This document shows, in pieces, positions 9,356 through 18,123 of a stretch of 64,000 bases of DNA (positions are counted from its first letter, which is position 1; each line of letters opens with the position of its first letter). The position numbers and the translations under genes are program-made. This stretch comes from JANQOZ01 sp045106555 (lineage in GTDB: Bacteria; Pseudomonadota; Gammaproteobacteria; Xanthomonadales; SZUA-38): NCBI GenBank assembly GCA_045106555.1, contig JBGCET010000021.1, forward strand, positions 77,482-141,481, given 5' to 3'. Below the pieces are notes generated by a model. It worked only from the letters and a program-made list of their open reading frames with translations. It searched no databases and was not told the DNA's origin.

Positions 9356-10804
9356 ATGGCAAGCGCGACTGATCAAACAAAGGACCCGTTTCCGCGACAA
9401 TCCCGCGCCGAACGCCTGTGGACCAGCGGGTTTGCGATGCTGGGGCTGGGCCTGCTGGTCTTCTGCCTGACTCGCCCACCACCGCCGCCGCCACTTCCTC
9501 AACTGGCCCAAGTTCAGGCCAGAGGAAGCCTGCGGGTTGTCACAATCAACAGCCCCGTCACGTTTTTCACCCTGCGTGAACGCGATACCGGACTGGAGTA
9601 CGACCTGGCACAAACGTTTGCCGAGGATCTGGGCGTTGATCTTCAAATGATCGCCGTTGACAGTTTTCCCGACCTGCTGGATGCCGTAGCCAACGGCCAG
9701 GCCGATCTGGCTGCGGCAAACATCACGATCACCCAAGCGCGCCAGGCTCGGGTGCGTTTTTCCGAACCCTACAACAGCACCGTTCAATACGCGGTTTACA
9801 AAGCGGGGCAAAAAAAGCCGCGCACCCTGTCAGATTTGACCGGCCGCGACCTCACAGTAGTTGCCGGTTCAAGCTATGCAGAGACCCTGCTTGCTCTGGA
9901 AGCCACGCTGCCACAGCTGCAATGGCAAAGTGCCGAAGTAGATATTGAATCGCTGTTCGAGTCCGTGAGTGCCGGTGATCTGGATCTTACGGTGGCAGAC
10001 TCTACAGTGCTGGACATTCAGCAGCGCTTTTTCCCCAATTTGCGTCGCGGTCTTGCCCTCAGCAAACCCCAAGCCATTGCCTGGGCCTTCCCCTCGGATC
10101 GGGATCGATCTCTGTTGGACGCGGCGAACCGCACCCTGGACAGACTTGGCAGCAGCGGTGAGTTGGCTGACATCAAGGACCAATACACGGCACATATTGC
10201 TCATTATGATCGCAGCAACAGCCATTATTTTCTGCGCCATATCCGGAGCCGGCTGCCCCCATTGAAACCGCTGTTTGTTGAAGCTGGCAAACAAACCGAT
10301 ACCGACTGGCGTTTGCTGGCCGCCATCGGTTACGCCGAATCCCATTGGGATCCTGCAGCCATCTCCCCGACCGGTGTCCGTGGCGTGATGATGCTGACCA
10401 ACGCAACAGCCGCAATGATGGGTGTGAGTGAACGGGAAGACCCGGCCGAAAGCATTGCCGGTGGCGCCCGCTACCTGGCCAGAGTCATGAAGAAAATCCC
10501 AAATCGGATACGTGAACCGGACCGCACCTGGTTGGCGCTGGCTGCATACAACATCGGATTTTCTCATTTGGAGGATGCGCGCATCCTGACCCAACGCGCA
10601 GGCGGCAACCCGGACCGCTGGGACGAGGTGGCCGAGCACTTACCAAAACTGGATCAGCCTCAATGGTATCGAACCACCCGTTTCGGCTACTCTCGAGGAC
10701 GGGAAGCTGCCGCGTACGTGCGCAACATACAGAGTTACTACGATATTTTAAATTGGGCAATGGCCACCGACAGCAACCCAGGCGGATCTGAAATGGCCCC
10801 GTGA
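9356..10804 (+). CDS. mltF: Membrane-bound lytic murein transglycosylase F
   Basis: 482 residues, the expected size. It cleaves the MurNAc-GlcNAc bond of peptidoglycan, forming 1,6-anhydromuropeptides. An N-terminal membrane anchor (about 24-40, GFAMLGLGLLVFCLT) is followed by a proline run. A periplasmic solute-binding-like domain (about 55-290, RGSLRVVTINSPVTFF) follows. The SLT catalytic domain (about 310-470) has the catalytic Glu in AAIGYAESHWDP and the motifs GVRGVMMLT and WLALAAYNIGFSH. ATG 9356 fits the anchor position. Outward face of the inner membrane or outer-membrane lipoprotein: no lipobox Cys is evident, since the Cys in LVFCLTRP is followed by Leu. Confidence 0.93.
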   Translation: MASATDQTKDPFPRQSRAERLWTSGFAMLGLGLLVFCLTRPPPPPPLPQLAQVQARGSLRVVTINSPVTFFTLRERDTGLEYDLAQTFAEDLGVDLQMIAVDSFPDLLDAVANGQADLAAANITITQARQARVRFSEPYNSTVQYAVYKAGQKKPRTLSDLTGRDLTVVAGSSYAETLLALEATLPQLQWQSAEVDIESLFESVSAGDLDLTVADSTVLDIQQRFFPNLRRGLALSKPQAIAWAFPSDRDRSLLDAANRTLDRLGSSGELADIKDQYTAHIAHYDRSNSHYFLRHIRSRLPPLKPLFVEAGKQTDTDWRLLAAIGYAESHWDPAAISPTGVRGVMMLTNATAAMMGVSEREDPAESIAGGARYLARVMKKIPNRIREPDRTWLALAAYNIGFSHLEDARILTQRAGGNPDRWDEVAEHLPKLDQPQWYRTTRFGYSRGREAAAYVRNIQSYYDILNWAMATDSNPGGSEMAP

Positions 10805-10905
10805 AGCCGCGTCATGCTTACACAAGTGCTAGCTGACGGCTTACCGGTTTCCGGCAACACTTAGATTGAAATGATCAACGTAATGGTCTGAAATTTATGC
10901 GCCTT

Positions 10906-10935
10906 TTGCTGCACTAGTGGATTGGGTGTTATCAT
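10906..10935 (+). promoter_or_regulatory. Candidate sigma-70 promoter for the PP2C gene
   Basis: TTGCTG (10906-10911), 18-nt spacer, TATCAT (10930-10935, five of six matches to TATAAT), about 120 nt upstream of the phosphatase start. The rest of the 250-nt gap from 10805 to 11055 shows nothing else I can name. Confidence 0.45.
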
Positions 10936-11055
10936 TTGCCCGGGGAATAAACAACGGTCGCAGGCGGTTATTTATTGCGCCTTGGACCACACCTAGGACC
11001 ATAGCGCGGAGGCCGGCAGGATGCACGGATCTGTGATGGGGAGATCATTAGTCGA

Positions 11056-11754
11056 ATGATTGAGTTTGGGCATGGAACCCACGTGGGTCTTCGGCGTGAG
11101 CATAACGAAGATACCTACTGCGCGGAACCTGACCTGGGTCTGTGGCTTGTTGCCGACGGCATGGGCGGTCATGACTTGGGCGAGGTGGCCAGCGCCATCG
11201 CCAGAGATACAGTGGTGGCTGAATTTCGCGGCGGTAAATCCCTCAGCGATTCAGTCCAAGCGGCGGCCCAACATATCGTCGATCAATCTAAAGCGCGCCA
11301 AAGCGCCATGCCCATGGGGACTACCCTGGTAGCCAGCCTGATCAAGGATCATCAGTACGAAGTGGCGTGGGTGGGTGATAGCCGAGTGTACCTGTGGAAC
11401 GGCGAGTTGACCCAACTGACCAGCGACCATTCTTACGTTCAAGAACTAGTGGACCAGGGAGCAATCAGCGCCGAGCAGGCCAAAACTCATCCACACAGAA
11501 ATGTCGTCACTCAAGCATTGGGGGTAACTGAGCCTTCGTCGTTGAGCGTCGATATTGTGAGAGGCCAGCTCAATACCGGAGAAATGCTGCTGCTGTGCAG
11601 TGACGGCCTGACCGAAGAGGTGGACGACGAATACATCTCCCACGTGCTGCAGAAAAATATGGCACCACAGGAAAGCGTTGATCATCTCATTTTGGCAGCG
11701 CTGGACCACGGTGGGTCCGATAACGTTACTGTGTTGCTCGTGGGCGACTGCTGA
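11056..11754 (+). CDS. PP2C-family (PPM) serine/threonine phosphatase
   Basis: 232 residues, one compact catalytic domain. The metal-binding motifs are all present: THVGLRREHNEDTY (motif with the first Asp), WLVADGMGGH (second metal Asp), GTTLVASLI, AWVGDSRVYLW, LLLCSDGLTEEV and GGSDNVTVLLV. Proteins like this (Stp/PrpC type) remove phosphate from Ser/Thr of protein targets. The gene faces a Ser/Thr kinase gene with 48 nt between their stops, so the kinase and its targets are the likely substrates (inference). Cytoplasmic; no signal peptide. Confidence 0.93.
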   Translation: MIEFGHGTHVGLRREHNEDTYCAEPDLGLWLVADGMGGHDLGEVASAIARDTVVAEFRGGKSLSDSVQAAAQHIVDQSKARQSAMPMGTTLVASLIKDHQYEVAWVGDSRVYLWNGELTQLTSDHSYVQELVDQGAISAEQAKTHPHRNVVTQALGVTEPSSLSVDIVRGQLNTGEMLLLCSDGLTEEVDDEYISHVLQKNMAPQESVDHLILAALDHGGSDNVTVLLVGDC

Positions 11755-11802
11755 GCCCACTTAACGCCCGCCGGCACTAACGTCGTACCGCGAACGAACA
11801 AT

Positions 11803-13722
11803 TCAGTTTCCTGCGTTTTGCTCAACCTGCTGCAATAGCTCTGCAAGATCGTTATTCTCAGGCTCGGCCTGCAATCCTCTATCAATCATCGCTCTGGCCT
11901 TGTCCCATTCTCCTCGGCCAATTCGTACCTGAGCGGCTCGCAACCATAGCCCGGCAATTCTCTCCAGTCGTTCGTTGGCGCGACGATTGCTCGGCTCCAG
12001 CGCCTTCACTTCCAGATATTTGTCCATGGCATTTTCCCCCGGAGGATGGGAGAAGATATTGGCATCGAAGTAGTTGTCCGCCTGCTTTAATAACTCAGCG
12101 ACCTGTGCACGATCTTCACTGCTTAAGTCTCGAGTCTGATCTGAGGGCTGGGCAGGCGGGTTATCGACGCGACGATCGGGTTCATCGGGGTTTACCCCTG
12201 ACTCGGCGCCTGAAGGCTCAGCCGCCTCAGGAGTATCGCCAACGCCACTGATCTGGCTAACCCCACAACCGTCGGAACTTGACGCCAATGGATCAACCAG
12301 TTCGTAGCCCTGCCCTTCAATTTCCGTTAGCAAATAGTCAATACCCTGATCGCCAGGGAACTCCACCGAAGCCCGGCGCAGAAGGGTATAGGCATTTTGC
12401 AGTTCCCCTTTCGCCCACTCGGTTTCCGCTGCCGATTCAATACGATTGGCAAGTTCACGAAGTTTGAGGCGCGCTGAATCATTATCGGCATCTTCAGCTA
12501 GTACCGTGCGGTAACGTGCCAGCGCGCTTTCACCGCCGTTACATAACAACTTGCCATCGGCGATGAGTTGATCCGCTTCCGCCAGCAAGCCAGCGAACCT
12601 TGCCCGTCGCTCGTTCGCTGCGTTTCTGTCGGGTCTTACCGGCGGTGTTGGCTCGGTATCGTCTGGATCTGTATCGTCGTTATCGACAACTTGCTGGTTA
12701 TCGGTCTTGTTGCGTCCGTTGTCATCATCGCCGCTGAACGCGTTCCAGCCAATCACTGCCAGTGATATGACTGCAATCAATCCCGTAGCGCCAACCACCA
12801 TTGGCACGATGGAACGCTTGGCCCGCGCGTCCTCGTCGGAGCTATTGGACCGACCCGCAGGGGCTGGCGTCACTCTTCTGCCAGCCTCCTCGGGGGTCAT
12901 CTTTCGTCGGGTGGTTTTTCGCGCCGGCGCAACCGCTCCGGTGACTGACTCCAGATCGTCTAGAAAATCGTCCGCTTGGTCGTACCGTTCCTCGCGGTTT
13001 TTCGCCATCAGCTTTTCGATCAGCGGTTGGAACTGGCTAAATTCCGCCGGAACTTCCGGGCAAGGCTCGTTAATCTGCATCAAAGCCACCGAAAACGGAT
13101 CTTCGGCGTCAAACGGCGGTTTGCCGGACAGCATCTCGTAAAACACAACGCCCAGGCTGTACAGATCAGTGCGATGATCTACCTTCTCGCCTTTAGCCTG
13201 CTCCGGACTCATGTAGTGCGGTGTGCCAATCGACGTGCCCAGCTTGGTCGCGCCGGTGTTCGAGTCTACCGCCTTAGCGATACCAAAATCGCCCAACACG
13301 CAGTCACCGTTGCCTCGGAACAGCAGATTTCCGGGCTTAACATCGCGATGGACGAACCCCTTGGAATGGGCAAACTGAAGCCCCTGGGCGATGTCAGTGA
13401 TGATATGAACGATCTCGGCCTCAGTGATGCCGTCGTTCATTTTGTCTCTGGCCGTGCCTCCTGGGAGGTACTCGCTGGCCATGTAATAGTGGTTGTCGTG
13501 AACCCCGATATCATAAACAGTCAGCAGGTTCAGGTGGGTTAGCTGGGCCGCGATCCGACCTTCTTTGAGGAAGCGCTGGCAGTAGGTTTCATCAACGGCC
13601 AGACCGGGAGTCATGACCTTCAGCGCCACGTCCCGATGCAGATTCTCCTGGATGGCAAGATAAACCGTTGCCATACCGCCAGAACCAAGCTCTCGTTGAA
13701 CCTCGTAGCCAGGAATATCCAC
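11803..13722 (-). CDS. Membrane Ser/Thr protein kinase with periplasmic repeat region
   Basis: 639 residues. The cytoplasmic Hanks-type kinase domain (about 5-265) is complete: glycine loop ELGSGGMATVYLA, catalytic Lys in DVALKVM, FVHRDVKPGN, LGDFGIAKA and GTPHYMSPEQAKG. A basic linker precedes one membrane helix (about 305-325, MVVGATGLIAVISLAVIGW). Outside, after an acidic Asp/Asn-rich linker, are TPR-like helical repeats (LLAEADQLIADGKL, LLKQADNYFDANIF, AQVRIGRGEWDKA). There are no PASTA domains, so the signal is not obviously muropeptide. Start is GTG 13722 with GGAG upstream. It is convergent with the PP2C gene, its probable partner. Confidence 0.93.
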   Translation of the reverse strand: MDIPGYEVQRELGSGGMATVYLAIQENLHRDVALKVMTPGLAVDETYCQRFLKEGRIAAQLTHLNLLTVYDIGVHDNHYYMASEYLPGGTARDKMNDGITEAEIVHIITDIAQGLQFAHSKGFVHRDVKPGNLLFRGNGDCVLGDFGIAKAVDSNTGATKLGTSIGTPHYMSPEQAKGEKVDHRTDLYSLGVVFYEMLSGKPPFDAEDPFSVALMQINEPCPEVPAEFSQFQPLIEKLMAKNREERYDQADDFLDDLESVTGAVAPARKTTRRKMTPEEAGRRVTPAPAGRSNSSDEDARAKRSIVPMVVGATGLIAVISLAVIGWNAFSGDDDNGRNKTDNQQVVDNDDTDPDDTEPTPPVRPDRNAANERRARFAGLLAEADQLIADGKLLCNGGESALARYRTVLAEDADNDSARLKLRELANRIESAAETEWAKGELQNAYTLLRRASVEFPGDQGIDYLLTEIEGQGYELVDPLASSSDGCGVSQISGVGDTPEAAEPSGAESGVNPDEPDRRVDNPPAQPSDQTRDLSSEDRAQVAELLKQADNYFDANIFSHPPGENAMDKYLEVKALEPSNRRANERLERIAGLWLRAAQVRIGRGEWDKARAMIDRGLQAEPENNDLAELLQQVEQNAGN

Positions 13723-13747
13723 TAACCGGACTCCATCATAATGTTCG

Positions 13748-13772
13748 AGGCCGCAGCATAGTGCTGCGGCCT
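13748..13772 (-). terminator. Strong hairpin downstream of the cytochrome gene
   Basis: Perfect 11-bp stem AGGCCGCAGCA / TGCTGCGGCCT with a 3-nt loop, lying between the cytochrome stop (13845) and the kinase start (13722). There is no T-run, so it may be a 3'-end stabiliser or a Rho-assisted terminator. Confidence 0.45.
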
Positions 13773-13844
13773 TCGGAATAAGCGTATTGTTGGCCGCCCC
13801 GGGTGCGCGCTACCGCGGTCGCCAGGCCGGAGTTTACGACTGAA

Positions 13845-15158
13845 TCAGGGCGCAGCGTCTTTCAGTGCGCGTAAGGCCTTAACGAAGCGGCCCTGCTGAT
13901 AGTTATCTTCGTCTTTGGTGGCTTCAAAAAGCGCCTGCGCTTTGCCACGCAGAGACTCTGCCCGATCTGAATTGATGACCTGCTCGTTTTCGAAAGCCAA
14001 AATCATTGTATCCACAGCCATCGCCGCCTGTTCTGCGTTGGCGTAATCTCGATATTGCCCCCGCTCTCCATCTGCCACTACGCTGGACAACACCCCTTCC
14101 AGCAGTTTGGCATTGAACTGCGCAGTCTGCATTCGCTCCACCGCTGAACGTAGGCCAGCGAGCACTGCGCGACCAGCCTGAACGGTTTCCGCCCGCCCCT
14201 TGGTCGTTGCGATGTGCAAATCTTTGATCTGCTGAGTCAGTTTTTGCCCCTGGCCCGCGTCGGCAGCCGTCAAAACGTGCTTAAACATCAGCAGACTGGC
14301 GTCGTTATATCGCACGACGCCCGGCCCAAGACCAGTTCCTGACCGCGGCACCCAACGGTCACCAAACATCGAACGGTGGCATGCGTGACAGTCAAACAAC
14401 ACAAGCTCAGGAAAAATGCCGTCGGTTCCGGCACGGTCATCCATCAGTGTTTCCAACTGGGTGATGGCGGCAACGCCCTGCCCGACAGCCCAGTCTCTGG
14501 CGCCGTTCAGGTCGCCTTTGCGCTGCAGGTAATCGTCGTCGACCTCAAAGTGTGGATTCAGCCAGGTAAACGTATCCAGCTCAAACGACAGCCGCGGATG
14601 CCCAGCGCCCATAATCCGATGAGTGATCATTTGATCTTTCGTTCCCAGGTGACAGGTCAAGCACAATTCAGCGCGACGCTGTGGGTTCTCCGTGGGATAT
14701 AAGCCGGCCGCCAGGTTATCTGCGTGACTCACCTGTCCTGAAGCGTGAGAGGAAAGGTATTGCTCTGCGCCGCCGTGACAGCTTTCACAGCCAACGCCGT
14801 CAGCGATATCAAACTTTTCGCCTCGAGACGCCGCAGGCACGTTATCGGCGTGACAATCGAGACAGATGCTGGCTTCGTGGGCGTTAGGCAGCCCCATGTT
14901 TCTCGCGATACGTTTGGACCGGTCGTTAAGCAGCTTTTGATACGCAGTGGAGTGCTTGTCATGACTCTGCCAAGTGGCAAATTCATTTTGCATAACATTG
15001 GAGTCGCGGAAGGCCGACACGGAGCCGTGACAGGTACTGCTCGCGCAGCTGGCCACGCCCAGATGTTTGTTGTCATCGCCAGGTGGTAATGCGCTTACCG
15101 AAGTAACCACGCCCACCGCCAATACCCATCCAAGCAGCCAAATCAGATTTCGCTTCAT
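13845..15158 (-). CDS. Pentaheme periplasmic cytochrome c
   Basis: 437 residues from ATG 15158, which is preceded by GGGGAAC and begins a signal peptide (MKRNLIWLLGWVLAVGVV, cut probably after VSA). The frame extends further upstream but without signal-peptide character. Five covalent heme sites are visible: CASSTCH (CX4CH, near residue 38), CLDCH, CESCH, CLTCH and CHACH. The fifth lies in LFDCHACHRSMF. Distal residues are His-rich (HKHS, HASGQVSHAD, MGAGHPRL). Such proteins carry electrons in the periplasm; the CASSTCHG opening resembles the cytochrome c554 type. No partner reductase is adjacent, so donor and acceptor are unknown. Confidence 0.85.
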   Translation of the reverse strand: MKRNLIWLLGWVLAVGVVTSVSALPPGDDNKHLGVASCASSTCHGSVSAFRDSNVMQNEFATWQSHDKHSTAYQKLLNDRSKRIARNMGLPNAHEASICLDCHADNVPAASRGEKFDIADGVGCESCHGGAEQYLSSHASGQVSHADNLAAGLYPTENPQRRAELCLTCHLGTKDQMITHRIMGAGHPRLSFELDTFTWLNPHFEVDDDYLQRKGDLNGARDWAVGQGVAAITQLETLMDDRAGTDGIFPELVLFDCHACHRSMFGDRWVPRSGTGLGPGVVRYNDASLLMFKHVLTAADAGQGQKLTQQIKDLHIATTKGRAETVQAGRAVLAGLRSAVERMQTAQFNAKLLEGVLSSVVADGERGQYRDYANAEQAAMAVDTMILAFENEQVINSDRAESLRGKAQALFEATKDEDNYQQGRFVKALRALKDAAP

Positions 15159-15459
15159 TTTTCGTTCCCCTTGGGCCAGCCGTCCTGGCCTTCTCCGCCC
15201 CCTCGGGCGCGTCCTGCAACAGGCCTTAAGTATGCCACTGTCTTTCCACGATTGCCCGCTTTTCAGGTAAACTTCGCCCGTTTGAGAAGCGCGGCCCCGT
15301 GGGGCTTGGCGCACCTGACCACCAACGAGCCCACTTAGCAGCGGCCGATGATGGTCTAATTCATGCGTACCGACGGCCCGCAGCGCGGGAGTATCGATTA
15401 CGCACCAGGTCAAGCTCGGGTCAAGTTCAGACCAGACAGGACGATAAACAGGACTCATC
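15159..15459. other. Divergent intergenic region, cytochrome / nhaD
   Basis: 301 nt between two divergent genes, so it must hold both promoters. I see the cytochrome Shine-Dalgarno next to 15158 and no convincing sigma-70 pair. I looked for a known ion riboswitch ahead of nhaD and could not recognise one. No open frame here looks protein-like. Confidence 0.4.
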
Positions 15460-16878
15460 GTGCAAATGAATCAACGTGTAATGCTAGGAATTCTCTCACT
15501 TCTCATCCCAGGCATCGCCTTTGGCGCCGCAACCGGGGAGCTGGACCTGACATCTCACTGGGTTGGCTTTGCCGCCCTCGGCATTTTTATTGCCGCCTAC
15601 TCGCTGGTGATCGCTGAAGAATTCACGCACCTGAGAAAATCCAAGCCGGTGATGCTGGCTGCGGGCCTGATCTGGGTCATCATCGCGGTGGAATACGCCA
15701 GCAATGGCCTGGATCACGCTGCCGAACACGCGGTCAGGGTGTTCCTGGTGGAATTTTCCGAACTGTTTTTGTTCTTGCTGGCGGCGATGACCTACGTCAA
15801 CGCGATGAGTGAGCGAAACATCTTCGAGGCTCTGCGCTCGTTCCTGGTCAGCCGCGGCTACAGTTATCGCAAACTTTTTTGGATTACCGGCATACTCAGT
15901 TTTTTCCTGTCACCGGTTATCGACAACCTGACCACAGCGCTGGTCATGTGTGCGGTGGTCATGGCGGTAGGCCGCAGCAGCCCAAAATTTGTCGCCATTA
16001 GTTGTGTCAACATTGTGGTGGCAGCCAACGCCGGTGGTGCCTTCAGCCCCTTTGGTGACATTACTACTCTGATGGTATGGCAGGCCGGGTTGATTCCATT
16101 CGGTACCTTTTTTGCGCTGTTCTTGCCATCCGTTGTGAATTATCTGATTCCTGCCGCCGCCATGCACTTTGCTGTACCCAATGAGGTGCCTGAAGTCAGT
16201 GGCGGTACGGTCGCCATGAAGCGCGGCGCCAAGCGCATCATGTTTCTGTTTATCTGCACCATTGTGACCGCAGTCAGCTTTCACAATTTCCTGCATCTGC
16301 CGCCGTTCCTCGGAATGATGACCGGGCTGGCATACCTGAAGTTTTTTGGCTACTACCTGAAGCGCACCCACCACAAAGAACTGGAATACGCTGAGGGTCG
16401 GCCTGGCGATGTGTCGGCTTTCGACAGCTTTCGCAACGTGGCTCGGGCCGAGTGGGACACCCTGTTGTTCTTCTTTGGCGTCATCATGTGTGTGGGCGGG
16501 CTGGGCTTTATCGGCTACCTGGGTCTGGCCTCCCAGGCCATGTACGGAGAGTTGGGCCCAACCATCGCTAACGCCCTGGTCGGCGTACTCTCAGCCATTG
16601 TCGATAATATTCCGGTGATGGTTGCGGTGCTGCAAATGCAGCCCGCGATGGATGCAGGTCAGTGGCTGTTGGTCACTCTGACCGCGGGTGTGGGCGGCAG
16701 CATGCTGTCTATCGGCTCCGCGGCGGGTGTCGCGCTGATGGGCCAGGCTCGCGGTGCCTACACCTTCTTTGGCCATCTGAAATGGAGCCCGGCAATCGTT
16801 GCCGGCTATATCGCCAGCATCTATGTGCATTTGTGGGTCAATGCCGCGTACTTCGACAAGACACCCATCACCGGGTAA
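15460..16878 (+). CDS. nhaD: Na+/H+ antiporter NhaD
   Basis: 472 residues (GTG 15460; ATG 15466 is an equally possible start two codons on). It exchanges cytoplasmic Na+ or Li+ for protons across the inner membrane. More than ten hydrophobic segments are spread evenly through the protein. Family-typical polar stretches are PVIDNLTTALVMCAV, NIVVAANAGGAFSPFGDITTLMVW and, near the C-terminus, NIPVMVAVLQM and GGSMLSIGSAAGVALMG. The N-terminus MLGILSLLIPGIAFGAA looks like a signal/first helix, as known for NhaD. It suggests a marine or alkaline/saline habitat. Confidence 0.95.
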   Translation: MQMNQRVMLGILSLLIPGIAFGAATGELDLTSHWVGFAALGIFIAAYSLVIAEEFTHLRKSKPVMLAAGLIWVIIAVEYASNGLDHAAEHAVRVFLVEFSELFLFLLAAMTYVNAMSERNIFEALRSFLVSRGYSYRKLFWITGILSFFLSPVIDNLTTALVMCAVVMAVGRSSPKFVAISCVNIVVAANAGGAFSPFGDITTLMVWQAGLIPFGTFFALFLPSVVNYLIPAAAMHFAVPNEVPEVSGGTVAMKRGAKRIMFLFICTIVTAVSFHNFLHLPPFLGMMTGLAYLKFFGYYLKRTHHKELEYAEGRPGDVSAFDSFRNVARAEWDTLLFFFGVIMCVGGLGFIGYLGLASQAMYGELGPTIANALVGVLSAIVDNIPVMVAVLQMQPAMDAGQWLLVTLTAGVGGSMLSIGSAAGVALMGQARGAYTFFGHLKWSPAIVAGYIASIYVHLWVNAAYFDKTPITG

Positions 16879-16903
16879 CCGTCACCAGGCTGGGTAGTGC
16901 TGG

Positions 16904-16926
16904 GGCGCGGCCAACCAAGCCGCGCC
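16904..16926. terminator. Hairpin between convergent nhaD and dnaQ
   Basis: Perfect 8-bp stem GGCGCGGC / GCCGCGCC, 7-nt loop, in the 51-nt gap between the two stop codons. GC-rich, no T-run; could serve both strands. Confidence 0.5.
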
Positions 16927-16929
16927 AGA

Positions 16930-17673
16930 TCAGTTCACGCTGTCAGATTCATCGATCTCATGAGCATCGCCCACGAGGCGCTGCCATACAGCCACCCCGT
17001 CACACGCATCAGCAACCTGAGCTAGCCGTTGCTGATGGGCGGAAACCTCATCAACCGTTGCCGACAATACGCGCATTGGCGGTCGTTGGCCCAGAGACCG
17101 CGTTGCCGCAGTAGACTCCTGACTGCTGGCTGCCAGCTCAAGAGACAAACTCGTTTGCCCGCCGGTCATACACAGATAGACCTCCGCCAGAATGCTGGCG
17201 TCCAGTAACGCACCGTGCAGTTCCCGGCGACTGTTGTCTACGTCGTATCGACGACACAACGCGTCCAGGGAATTACGCATTCCTGGGTGCATGGAACGGG
17301 CCAGCTCCAAAGTATCCAGCACGCGACTGACGTCGGTGACTTTGCGCCCGCTTTGATCCAGCAGATTTAGCTCGTGGTCCAAAAATCCGACGTCAAACGG
17401 TGCGTTGTGAATTACCAGCTCCGCACCGTCGATGAATTGCATGAACGTATCGCTGACCGCAGCAAAAAGCGGTTTGTCAGCCAGGAACTCGTCAGACAGG
17501 CCGTGCACCTCCAGCGCGCCAGCGTCGACTTTACGTTGCGGGTTGAGGTATTCATGAAATTGTCGACCACTGAGTCGCCGGTCAACCAATTCCACCGCGC
17601 CGATTTCAATCACCCGATGGCCCTGAGAGGGTTCAAGACCAGTGGTTTCAGTATCCAATACCACCTGCCTCAT
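16930..17673 (-). CDS. dnaQ: DNA polymerase III epsilon subunit, 3'-5' proofreading exonuclease
   Basis: 247 residues, as expected. The DEDDh exonuclease domain has Exo I VVLDTETTGLEPSQGHRVIEIG (Asp and Glu of DTE), Exo II HNAPFDVGFLDHEL, and Exo III HGALLDASILAEVYL with the catalytic His and Asp. The C-terminal tail (after about 185) is the part that binds the polymerase alpha subunit in E. coli. The start codon overlaps the rnhA stop (ATGA), so the two are translationally coupled, the same pair as in many gammaproteobacteria, where in E. coli they are divergent. Confidence 0.97.
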   Translation of the reverse strand: MRQVVLDTETTGLEPSQGHRVIEIGAVELVDRRLSGRQFHEYLNPQRKVDAGALEVHGLSDEFLADKPLFAAVSDTFMQFIDGAELVIHNAPFDVGFLDHELNLLDQSGRKVTDVSRVLDTLELARSMHPGMRNSLDALCRRYDVDNSRRELHGALLDASILAEVYLCMTGGQTSLSLELAASSQESTAATRSLGQRPPMRVLSATVDEVSAHQQRLAQVADACDGVAVWQRLVGDAHEIDESDSVN

Positions 17674-18101
17674 GTCGGGATCCCGTCACGAGCTAACGTG
17701 TCAGCCCTCTCATTTCCGGGATCGCCGCTATGCCCCTTCACCCAATGCCAATTTATTTTGTGGCGCCCGGTGGCCTGATCCAACGCCTGCCACAGGTCCT
17801 GATTTTTGACTGGCTTGCGGGCAGCGGTTTTCCACCCGTTGCGTTTCCAGTTGTCCATCCAGCGCATGATGCCATCACGCACATAGGTTGAATCGGTAAA
17901 TAGCTCAACCTCACAGGCGCGCTTCAAAGCGTTGAGCGCCTCGATAACGGCCTGCATTTCCATCCGGTTGTTGGTTGTCTGGTCGGTGCCGCCATTCAGT
18001 TCAAGCTCGCGCTCACCGAACTTTAGCAACGCACCCCAGCCTCCTGGACCCGGGTTTCCGCTGCAGGCACCGTCGGTATAAATGGTTACTGACATTGGCA
18101 T
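17670..18101 (-). CDS. rnhA: Ribonuclease HI
   Basis: 143 residues from ATG 18101, which has AAGAG 5 nt upstream; MSVTIYTDGACSGNPG two codons later is a possible alternative. The frame is open further upstream but that part is not RNase H-like. It cuts the RNA strand of RNA-DNA hybrids. The catalytic carboxylates are visible: Asp in YTDGACSGNPGPGGWG, Glu in NNRMEMQAVIEAL, Asp in ELFTDSTYVRDGI, and Asp in GNERADTLA. It overlaps dnaQ by 4 nt and follows the YafS-like gene. Confidence 0.96.
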   Translation of the reverse strand: MPMSVTIYTDGACSGNPGPGGWGALLKFGERELELNGGTDQTTNNRMEMQAVIEALNALKRACEVELFTDSTYVRDGIMRWMDNWKRNGWKTAARKPVKNQDLWQALDQATGRHKINWHWVKGHSGDPGNERADTLARDGIPT

Positions 18102-18123
18102 TAGTCTCTTAAACGATAGGGCT

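Noticed and set aside
15159..15459. Possible Na+-sensing riboswitch ahead of nhaD
   Set aside because: I could not find the conserved core of any known class and the gap also has to serve a divergent gene.
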